DNA from: CAZGLR01 sp964526635
GTDB taxonomy: Bacteria > Zixibacteria > MSB-5A5 > GN15 > JAAZOE01
DNA length: 30,147 bases
Assembly (NCBI GenBank): GCA_964526635.1
Contig: CAZGLR010000031.1
Location: forward strand, 1-30,147
Reading direction: 5' to 3'
Positions 23,755 to 30,147 of the stretch are shown in pieces. The number at the start of each line of letters is the position of its first letter. The first letter of the stretch is position 1. A program made the translations under genes and the position numbers. The notes under the pieces were generated by a model that was not told the DNA's origin, searched no databases, and was given only the letters and a program-made list of their open reading frames with translations.

Positions 23755-25518
23755 TCAGTTTGCGAAATCAAACATGACCCGGTGCGTTTCACCGGATTCT
23801 ACAACCAGGGTCGTGTCCCGTGTCACCAGCGACCCGTCGATATCCATCTCAGCACGAATGACCCGCGTTCCGGCCGGAACAATATACGTAAAGGGGGTCA
23901 AATCGGCCTGTTCTTTATCATCGATATATACGGTCGCACCAAAGGCGGGCCGGGACCCGACCACGACACTTCCAGTCGTCTGCTTCGGTTTGGGTTGCGG
24001 GATGGTGAACCGATAGGATTTTTCAGCCGTACCCGCCGACGCCAGCAGGACCGTGTCAACAAACGCCTTTTGAGTGCTTTTGTTGTTTTCAACCCGCACA
24101 ATATACTCACCGGCCGGGAGATCATTGGACCATGATGACGTATTTCCGGCCATGAGTTCGTCATTCACATAGACCGTTCCCGAGGGCGACATGTTCAGCG
24201 ACAATGTCCCCGGCGCTGTTGCTTCAGAAATCTCTATTGCGAAGGCATAGGCCTCGGTAAATTCACCGGCCTGGCCATTCTCTGATATCGGCTGAACTCG
24301 CCAATAGTAGGCGCCATTATCCAATGGCTCTTCCCAGGTAAAGCGTCCTCGTGTGATAGCCTCGCTGCGCGATGGACTCTCGAATGAGGGATTATCATCG
24401 AGTTCAAGCACAAAACTGCCGGCGCCGTCGAACACATCCTGCCAGGAAAAAGTCGGCGTATTGGTCCGCAGCGTGACGCCCTCCTTCGGCGCATATATTT
24501 CGGGCAAGGGAACGGACTGCCCCTTTTCGCCGCCCATGAGCATGATTATCACGATTGCGGCCGTGATGACAACGACTGCTCCCCCGATTATCGGGACGAT
24601 GGGCAGCTTTTTGCGGGTTCTTGACGGTCCTGGTTTTGGAGTTTTGATCGAGACAGTCTCGTCGCCGACTCTTACCTCCGGCGGTGTTACTGATTGTCGG
24701 ATTTCCTGCGAGCCAGACAACGTTTTGAGATCGTCAATCATCTCAGCGGTTGTGGCATACCGGTCTTCCGGCATTTTGGACAGTCCCTTAAGAATTATCC
24801 GGTCGAGTTCTTTCGAGATGTTCCTGTTCTTCCGGCTGGGTGCAATCGGTTCATTGAACATCTTGGCATCGCGCAGGGCAAAGGGATTGTCGCCCTCGAA
24901 CGGCAACTCACCGGTGACCATGGTATACAATGTCGTCGCTGTCGCATAGATATCGGCGCGGACATAATCGATCTTATCAGTCGGATTAAACTGCTCGGGC
25001 GCCATGTACGCCGGCGTTCCGCAGGAACTGCCGGCCATCGTCAGATTCGGGTCGGTATCCGATTTGGCGATACCGAAGTCGATGATCTTCACGTTGCCGT
25101 TTTTATCGATCATGATATTGCTGGGCTTGATATCACGATGCGAGATGCCCCGTTCATGGGCAAAGCCCAAAGTTGACAGCACAGCTGCTATGATGGGGAT
25201 GGCCTTTTCGACCGGCAGTGGCTCATCATTGCTGAACATGGCATCCAGCGTGACGCCATCGATATATTCCATCGCAATCACGAAATCGTCATCGCGGTTA
25301 AAAAAATGTTTTATCTGGCAGATGTTGCCGTGGCCGTCGAGCAGCGCCAGCTTGTCGGCTTCGCTGCGAAAACGCTCCACCATGCGGGGATCGCCGAGGA
25401 CTTTAAGAACTACTTTCAGGTTGGGAACATCCTGATGCACAGCCAGATACACCTGACCCATCCCCCCTGAACCGACCTTCTTCAGGATTTTGTAACTACC
25501 GATAAATTGATCAGACAT
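23755..25518 (-). CDS. Transmembrane Ser/Thr protein kinase with PEGA-like extracytoplasmic domains
   Basis: 587 residues. The cytoplasmic kinase domain (about 9-270) has all catalytic parts: glycine loop GSGGMGQVY (16-24), invariant K39, HRDIKPSN (D129, N134), DFG (147-149) and APE (173-175). A juxtamembrane linker (271-304) precedes one span (about 306-328). Outside lies a fibronectin-type unit with PTFSWQDV and YYWRVQPI, then two PEGA-like domains (around 440-483 with GTVYVNDEL and PAGEYIVRVEN; around 517-565 with GATVYIDDKEQADLTPFTY). PknB-type kinases with such sensors read envelope signals; in T6SS, the kinase PpkA works with phosphatase PppA and Fha, but neither partner is in this window. 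First gene of the leftward operon, with its own promoter and possibly a leaderless mRNA. Confidence 0.92.
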   Translation of the reverse strand: MSDQFIGSYKILKKVGSGGMGQVYLAVHQDVPNLKVVLKVLGDPRMVERFRSEADKLALLDGHGNICQIKHFFNRDDDFVIAMEYIDGVTLDAMFSNDEPLPVEKAIPIIAAVLSTLGFAHERGISHRDIKPSNIMIDKNGNVKIIDFGIAKSDTDPNLTMAGSSCGTPAYMAPEQFNPTDKIDYVRADIYATATTLYTMVTGELPFEGDNPFALRDAKMFNEPIAPSRKNRNISKELDRIILKGLSKMPEDRYATTAEMIDDLKTLSGSQEIRQSVTPPEVRVGDETVSIKTPKPGPSRTRKKLPIVPIIGGAVVVITAAIVIIMLMGGEKGQSVPLPEIYAPKEGVTLRTNTPTFSWQDVFDGAGSFVLELDDNPSFESPSRSEAITRGRFTWEEPLDNGAYYWRVQPISENGQAGEFTEAYAFAIEISEATAPGTLSLNMSPSGTVYVNDELMAGNTSSWSNDLPAGEYIVRVENNKSTQKAFVDTVLLASAGTAEKSYRFTIPQPKPKQTTGSVVVGSRPAFGATVYIDDKEQADLTPFTYIVPAGTRVIRAEMDIDGSLVTRDTTLVVESGETHRVMFDFAN

Positions 25519-25524
25519 ACCGGA

Positions 25525-25553
25525 AATATAGGCCTATCAATTAACGGGTGCAA
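25525..25553 (-). promoter_or_regulatory. Promoter for the kinase operon, possibly leaderless
   Basis: Reading leftward, -35 TTGCAC (25548-25553) and -10 TATATT (25525-25530) are spaced by 17 bases. Only 6 bases separate the -10 from the ATG (25516-25518), so transcription would start at or next to the start codon. No ribosome-binding site is present in that interval, which agrees with a leaderless message. The rest of the 210-base gap (25519-25728) shows no gene or other clear signal. Confidence 0.55.
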
Positions 25554-25728
25554 ATTAATTTAAGAAGAGATTTATTTGGAATTTCGTGATTTTAGCTATC
25601 GTAAGAGACTCGGGAATCCTCTGAATTACGGAGATACGGTTATCACTAATTCGACATTGACTGGTTTGATACCGATCGGGTGGCTGCTGTTGGTTCCGGC
25701 GATGAATCCCGGTAGTCGTCGATCGGTG

Positions 25729-26553
25729 TTAAACTCGGGCACGGTGCCGCCGCCGGGAGAGATAAATTACAATAATACCGGCGAGAAACAGAAAGATTGT
25801 ATAAAATATCCCTCGATTCAGCCCGAAGATCAACGACGCATCCGGTACTCGGAACTGCTCGGCAATAGTTCGCCCGACCGAATAGATAATCAAAAACTCC
25901 CCCGTCAATTGCCCCGGCGTCTTCAATGCTTTCGAATGCCACACTCGCCAGTACATGTAGATTGCCGGTAAGAGTCCTTCCAGCCCGGCTTCGTATAGCT
26001 GCGAGGGATGCCGTGGAGGAATCGCCGAAAGCGGTGTGCCGGGCGGGGCGCTCTGGGGGAAAATCACTGCCCAGGGCACGGTCGTCTTTGTGCCCCATAA
26101 TTCGCCATTGATAAAATTGGCAATGCGACCCAGAAGCAAACCCTGTGGAGTGACATAGGCCATGACATCGGTCAAATTGCTCAGGGGGATCGCATATCGA
26201 CGCGCCACCAACCAGCTCGCAATCACCACCCCGATAAAACCGCCATGGCTGGCCATGCCCCCGCGCCACAGATAGAAGATAGTGAGAGGATTGCTCAGAG
26301 TTGTTTCCAGATTATACAAAAACGCAAAACCCAGTCGACCGCCGATAAGCACACCCACAACGATGGTGAACATGGCGGACAATTGCTGGTCCGGGGTGAG
26401 TGCGAATTTGCCATGCTTATACAATGACCGCATCATGAAAAATGCGATGACGAAGCCAAGGACATAGGCCAGGCCATAGTAACGGATACCGATATCACCA
26501 TAGATATGGATCAGAACCGGGTCGAAATCGTGGACGAAATACTCTCTCTGCAT
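25729..26553 (-). CDS. lgt: Prolipoprotein diacylglyceryl transferase Lgt
   Basis: 274 residues, normal length. Lgt transfers diacylglycerol from phosphatidylglycerol to the lipobox cysteine in the inner membrane, the first step in making lipoproteins such as those encoded nearby. About seven hydrophobic segments are present. Conserved motifs: GGRLGFAFLY, WRGGMASHGGFIG (with the HGG histidine), GRIANFINGELWG (with the arginine of the Lgt signature), PRHPSQLYEA, and GRTIAEQFRVPD. The protein ends in a basic tail (RRRHRARV). It lies 26 bases after the rubredoxin-reductase gene in the same direction. No clear ribosome-binding site is seen before ATG 26553. Confidence 0.96.
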   Translation of the reverse strand: MQREYFVHDFDPVLIHIYGDIGIRYYGLAYVLGFVIAFFMMRSLYKHGKFALTPDQQLSAMFTIVVGVLIGGRLGFAFLYNLETTLSNPLTIFYLWRGGMASHGGFIGVVIASWLVARRYAIPLSNLTDVMAYVTPQGLLLGRIANFINGELWGTKTTVPWAVIFPQSAPPGTPLSAIPPRHPSQLYEAGLEGLLPAIYMYWRVWHSKALKTPGQLTGEFLIIYSVGRTIAEQFRVPDASLIFGLNRGIFYTIFLFLAGIIVIYLSRRRHRARV

Positions 26554-26579
26554 CTGTCGGACTCAATTAATGTTTATGG

Positions 26580-28214
26580 TCATACGGTGTCATCGGTTAT
26601 GGCCGCATAGATTTCGCGGGCGCCCGCCGAACTTTCAAGCAGGGCGCTGACATCATACCGCTTTTCAACAGCTTTCTGCACAGCCGACATGCCGGCCTTG
26701 TAATTGATCAGCACCGCTCCCGCCATTTTGCCGTCGCTTAGAATGAACCCGGCATATGAATCGCGCTCGCGATACTCGATCAGATGATGATCCTCGGACT
26801 CTGATATCTGCCCGATGCTGAACACATCGATATCGGCCACTTTGAGAAAAGTCGGCGGGGGATGGGGAATAAAACGAATCGATTCGCCGGCCGCATTAGC
26901 TCCGGCGATCTGACCCTGCTCAAGCGCGACAGTCCAGAGCCCATGGAGGATATCCTCATGTTCGGCGACATCACCCGCAGCGAAGATATCATTGTCGGAT
27001 GTCTTCAAGTACTCATTGACGACTACTCCGCGATTGACTTTCAGACCGGCCTCCGAAGCCAGATACCTGTTTGGCCGCACCCCGGCACAAACAATGACCA
27101 GATCGGCCGGGAGGATGCCGTGATGAGCGGTCCGAACGCCATAAACCCGATGATCTCCGACAAACTCCTCGACTGTTTCCCCGGTCAAAATAACGATTCT
27201 TTGTCTTTCAAGATTTTCCTTCAGCAGCGCCGCTGCTTCCGGAGTCAACTGGCGGGGCAGGAGACAGGTAGCATTTTCCACCACGCTGACGTGTGCACCC
27301 TGACCGGTCAGGGCGACCGCGGTTTCCAGACCAAGCAGCCCGCCGCCCACTACCACACACGATTTGCCCTCGCGGGCGGCATTCAATGCCACAGCGGCAT
27401 CGGCATCAGTCCGCATACAGATAATATGCTCCCGCCCGATACCGGGTATGGGGGGAACAAACGGATGCGCGCCGTTGGCCAATACCATCCGGTCGTAAGA
27501 GAAGGTGGAGCCGTCACACGCCCGAATTTCATGCCGGTCAGGGTCAATCCAACAAATTTCGCGTCCCGAGTGAATCACTATCTTCCTATCATTGTACCAC
27601 AACGGCGCATGCAGTTCCAGATCATCACGGCTGAATTTACCGGCCAGATGCGGCGTCAGATTAAGCCGATGATACGGCGGCGGAATTTCCCGCGAAAAAA
27701 GTTCGATCGTGGCGGTGGAATCATAGGAACGGATTGCTTCGGCTGCTCTCACGGCCGCAATACCACCGCCGATAATAATAAATGTCCGCTGTGAGTCATG
27801 CTTACCCGGCGGACGCGAAGACGGAGCAGTTTCCGCGACAGGTTCGAACTGATCCTCGGGCGCCCCGCAAATCGGACAGGCCGGTGGCGGCTGTTCACCC
27901 TCGTGAATGTATCCGCATACCAGGCATGTGAATTTTTTTGCCGGTGTTGCTTCGGCTGCGGGAGCGGGTTCATCGGCGACAAAATCATCTTTGGGAGCGG
28001 CACAGACCGGGCACTCATCAGGCGGGGCATCACCCTCATGAACATATCCGCAGATACGGCAGCGGAATTTCTTCACGGCCGGTTTCGGCGGAGTTTCCGT
28101 GGCCGTAAATTGATCATTGGGAGCGGCACAGACAGGGCATTCATCGGGGGGCTCGGGGCCCTCGTGGATGTATCCACATATTTTACAGACCCAACGCAGC
28201 GTATTCCCACTCAT
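26580..28214 (-). CDS. NAD(P)H:rubredoxin oxidoreductase-like flavoprotein with three N-terminal rubredoxin domains
   Basis: 544 residues. Three rubredoxin-like units occur in tandem, each with two CxxC pairs: C10/C13/C26/C29, C52/C55/C68/C71 and C97/C100/C113/C116, of the short rubrerythrin-tail type (CxxCGYxHEGxxPP.xCPxCxAP..F). They are joined by Pro/Ala-rich linkers. Residues 143-540 are a class-I pyridine-nucleotide-disulfide-type reductase: FAD motif IIIGGGIAAVRAAEAIRS (146-163), NAD motif VVVGGGLLGLETAVAL, and FAAGDVAEHE. The C-terminal part matches the NirB/rubredoxin reductase group. It probably passes electrons from NAD(P)H through FAD to its own rubredoxins, for oxygen or peroxide detoxification. 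A GGAGG site precedes the start. The tripled rubredoxin is unusual. Confidence 0.88.
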   Translation of the reverse strand: MSGNTLRWVCKICGYIHEGPEPPDECPVCAAPNDQFTATETPPKPAVKKFRCRICGYVHEGDAPPDECPVCAAPKDDFVADEPAPAAEATPAKKFTCLVCGYIHEGEQPPPACPICGAPEDQFEPVAETAPSSRPPGKHDSQRTFIIIGGGIAAVRAAEAIRSYDSTATIELFSREIPPPYHRLNLTPHLAGKFSRDDLELHAPLWYNDRKIVIHSGREICWIDPDRHEIRACDGSTFSYDRMVLANGAHPFVPPIPGIGREHIICMRTDADAAVALNAAREGKSCVVVGGGLLGLETAVALTGQGAHVSVVENATCLLPRQLTPEAAALLKENLERQRIVILTGETVEEFVGDHRVYGVRTAHHGILPADLVIVCAGVRPNRYLASEAGLKVNRGVVVNEYLKTSDNDIFAAGDVAEHEDILHGLWTVALEQGQIAGANAAGESIRFIPHPPPTFLKVADIDVFSIGQISESEDHHLIEYRERDSYAGFILSDGKMAGAVLINYKAGMSAVQKAVEKRYDVSALLESSAGAREIYAAITDDTV

Positions 28215-28245
28215 TGTTTCCTCCCGGCCCTCGAGGGCGTGTCAC

Positions 28246-29703
28246 TCAGCGATAATCTGAGAATCTGTCGCCGATAAACTGCTGTGTTCCCTTGTCGCCC
28301 AAAAACCAGTTGACCCAGCGCATGACGTCGTGTCGTTTGACCTCGGCCCGCAGTAATTTCATACGCCGCCGTTGTTCATCCTCCGGCATATTATAAGCCG
28401 CAAAGATAGCATCGGCGGTGCCGTCGATATCAAACGGATTCACCATCATCGCTCCTTTGGCCATCTGTGCGGCGGCGCCGGTAAATTCGGATAGAATCAG
28501 CACGCCAAGGTCATCAGTTGATGCTGCACAAAATTCCTTCGATACCAGATTCATGCCATCGCGCAACGGTGTAATCAGGGCAATATCGGCGGCCTTGTAG
28601 TGACCGAGCAGTTGATGACGGTGCAGGGTGCGGAATTGATACAGGATCGGCACCCAGCCATGCTCGGAAAATCGCGAATTAATACGACCGACCAGAAAAT
28701 CGAGACGTTTTTTTAATTCCTGGTAATCAGGCACGTTCAGGCGCGAGGGAATTACAATTTGCAGCAGTGAAACATTGCGTCGGGTTTCCGGATATTTTTC
28801 AAGCAGCCGTTCGATAGCCAGAAATCGTTCGGGAATACCTTTGGTATAATCGAGACGATCCAACCCAAGTATCATCTTTTTGACTTTGACATTTTCCCGC
28901 AAATACCAGGCCGCCTCGGCCACTTCCTGGCTAAGGGCATCCTGATTGAAATCATTGAAGTCTATCGAGATCGGATAAAACCCGACTTTCGTCACGTGCC
29001 CCTGATAATTTATGACCGCCTGCCGCTTGCGGGTTATTCGCTGCGCTTCCGGCAGGAGCCATTTCACGCAATTGATAAAATTACGGCGATCGTCGGCAGT
29101 CTGGAAACCGATATGGTCATATCGCAGAATCGCCTGAAGCAGTTCACGATTTCGCGGAAAACGGCGATACAGATCCAGCGATGGAAACGGTATATGCAAA
29201 AAGAAATTCAACTGGCCGGTAACTCCCGCCTCGCGCAGATAATGACCAACACAAATAAGCTGATAATCATGAATCCAGACTATGTCTTCATCCTGAATAT
29301 GCTGTGCCGTAATTTCTGCAAAACGGCGATTGACCCGCAAGTAGACACCATATTCTTCCAGATCGAAGAAAAACTGCTCGAGCAGATCGTGAAACAACGG
29401 CCAGATAGCGCGGTTGGCGAAACCCCTATAATATTTATGCACTTCTTCACTTGAGACCGGAATCGGGATAAGATTGAATTCGGATTCGGTATTATGATCT
29501 CTCAGGATATTTTCAAATGGCACACTGTCGTCGCAGCCGGGCCAACCGATCCAGACGCCTTTTGACCGCTTGATAATCGGCTGCAGGGCGGTAACCAGCC
29601 CGCCGGTACCGGGTTTCACTTCCCAGGCGCCATCGGATGTTTCATTCAGTGCCACCGGAAGCCGGTTGGAAACCACTACCAGTCGTCTCTCAGTAAAATC
29701 CAT
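28246..29703 (-). CDS. otsA: Trehalose-6-phosphate synthase OtsA (GT20)
   Basis: 485 residues from ATG 29703, preferred to GTG 29718 because AGGAGGA stands 3 bases before it. It joins UDP-glucose (or another NDP-glucose) with glucose-6-phosphate to form trehalose-6-phosphate in the cytoplasm. Family motifs: VVVSNRLPVALNE at the N-terminus, GGLVTALQP, VWIGWPG, VWIHDYQLICVG, FFLHIPFPS, LGLDRLDYTKGIPERF and LRDGMNLVSKEFCA. These cover both Rossmann halves and the donor site, so the enzyme looks complete. otsB lies upstream in the same direction, 104 bases away, and the rubredoxin-reductase gene downstream, 31 bases away. Trehalose serves as an osmotic and stress protectant. Confidence 0.96.
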   Translation of the reverse strand: MDFTERRLVVVSNRLPVALNETSDGAWEVKPGTGGLVTALQPIIKRSKGVWIGWPGCDDSVPFENILRDHNTESEFNLIPIPVSSEEVHKYYRGFANRAIWPLFHDLLEQFFFDLEEYGVYLRVNRRFAEITAQHIQDEDIVWIHDYQLICVGHYLREAGVTGQLNFFLHIPFPSLDLYRRFPRNRELLQAILRYDHIGFQTADDRRNFINCVKWLLPEAQRITRKRQAVINYQGHVTKVGFYPISIDFNDFNQDALSQEVAEAAWYLRENVKVKKMILGLDRLDYTKGIPERFLAIERLLEKYPETRRNVSLLQIVIPSRLNVPDYQELKKRLDFLVGRINSRFSEHGWVPILYQFRTLHRHQLLGHYKAADIALITPLRDGMNLVSKEFCAASTDDLGVLILSEFTGAAAQMAKGAMMVNPFDIDGTADAIFAAYNMPEDEQRRRMKLLRAEVKRHDVMRWVNWFLGDKGTQQFIGDRFSDYR

Positions 29704-29807
29704 TATTCCTCCTGACACTTTCTCCAGGTTTTTCGCCCCTCAGGCATGCCCGAAAACAGCATCAATTGGTACATAATAAGACATTCTACTCAGTAATACG
29801 AATCTTT

Positions 29808-30146
29808 TCACCCGCGCCCGGTTGAATCCAGCCACCTGGCAAGGAATTTGAGCAATTCATCCGGCGGCTGCAGCCAGACAGCTGCGGCGGTTTCGCGCAA
29901 CTCCGGTCGCACCAGAACCGATAATCCTCTACCGCCCAGCGCCAGAAACGCATCCTCATCGGTAGCGTCATCGCCCAGATACGCGATCACCGCACCCGGC
30001 GACATATTTTCCAGAAGCCTCCGTACCGCACGAGCCTTGGTCACATCATGAGACTTGATTTCAATACCGCCATCGAAAGCATGTAATTCAAGCCGCCAGG
30101 TACCGACCTGAGGTTCCCATTGATCAGTGATTTTCGATTCCAATTT
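29808..30146 (-). CDS. otsB: Trehalose-6-phosphate phosphatase OtsB, C-terminal part (cut by the window edge)
   Basis: About 113 residues, open to the right edge; only the end of the gene is present. It removes phosphate from the OtsA product to release trehalose. The HAD-type phosphatase C-terminal half is seen in GGIEIKSHDVTKARAVRRLL (the 'v..g..KG.Al..L' region) and AYLGDDATDEDAFLAL, the family's 'GDD.TDEdmF' metal-binding motif, followed by LSVLVRPELRETAAAVWLQPPDELLKFL, where OtsB has 'v.vG....ta...l..p..v...L'. It stops at 29808, 104 bases before otsA. The gap has a weak 6-base inverted repeat (TTTTCG/CGAAAA, 29730-29756) of unclear meaning. Confidence 0.92.
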   Translation of the reverse strand, partial: KLESKITDQWEPQVGTWRLELHAFDGGIEIKSHDVTKARAVRRLLENMSPGAVIAYLGDDATDEDAFLALGGRGLSVLVRPELRETAAAVWLQPPDELLKFLARWLDSTGRG

Positions 30147-30147
30147 T

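Noticed and set aside
25576..25971. 131-codon + strand frame over the lgt 3' end and the kinase promoter
   Set aside because: About 60% of it is antisense to lgt, which has every family motif, and the rest covers the promoter gap. The product has no motif.
26862..27794. 310-codon + strand frame inside the rubredoxin-reductase gene
   Set aside because: Antisense to the well-supported FAD/NAD domains; the translated product has no recognisable features.
29730..29756. Inverted repeat TTTTCG/CGAAAA between otsB and otsA as a terminator
   Set aside because: Stem of only 6 bases with a 15-base loop and poor T tract; too weak to call.
1..30147. Search for CRISPR arrays, tRNA/rRNA genes, insertion sequences and transposase remnants
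   Set aside because: No spaced direct repeats, no tRNA-like clover pattern, no terminal inverted repeats or transposase-like frames were seen by eye. A short tRNA could be missed without a scanning program.

Overview
The window is 30 kb of a Gram-negative bacterial genome, split into a type VI secretion system (T6SS) locus on the + strand (1-18278) and a set of envelope, signalling and metabolic genes on the - strand (18363 to the right edge). Many lipoproteins with good lipoboxes, an outer-membrane-type barrel, CsgG-like proteins and a full contractile sheath set show a diderm. The tube protein is of the Bacteroidetes (TssD) type, while other parts look unlike Bacteroidetes. Together with moderate GC content and a run of 10 Ns, this suggests a metagenome-derived scaffold from a poorly sampled lineage, possibly in the FCB group. 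That placement is inference; no marker gene here fixes the taxonomy.

Region 1-3048 is an accessory or cargo module. It holds the end of a DcrB-like protein, a beta-rich protein with a C-terminal carboxypeptidase-regulatory-like domain, a 393-residue protein that looks like a divergent caspase-type peptidase, and a small lipoprotein with a HEAT-like segment. The last two may be an effector and its immunity protein. A good promoter (3084-3112) then opens the structural operon: clpV, tssB, tssC, tssD/hcp, vgrG, tssE, tssF, tssG, tssK. Next come a tail-anchored membrane protein where TssL would be expected, a GTPase with one membrane span where TssM would be, and a small exported protein. A strong terminator (18301-18335) ends the operon. 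The tssD gene is bracketed by two stable hairpins, which could give the tube protein its own mRNA level. No TssA, TssJ, canonical DotU/TssL, Fha or PppA is visible, so the membrane anchor of this T6SS looks divergent.

Region 18363-25518 reads leftward as one apparent operon. It begins with a transmembrane Ser/Thr kinase with PEGA-like domains, followed by two CsgG-like/TPR proteins, an outer-membrane beta-barrel and two paralogous cohesin-like lipoproteins. The kinase has a well-spaced promoter so close to its ATG that the mRNA may be leaderless. Next to a T6SS, this set may be a phosphorylation-controlled envelope module that regulates or replaces missing outer-membrane parts. This is a hypothesis.

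Region 25729-30147 is housekeeping and stress metabolism on the - strand: lgt (lipoprotein lipidation), a flavoprotein reductase with three N-terminal rubredoxin domains, otsA, and the 3' part of otsB (trehalose synthesis).
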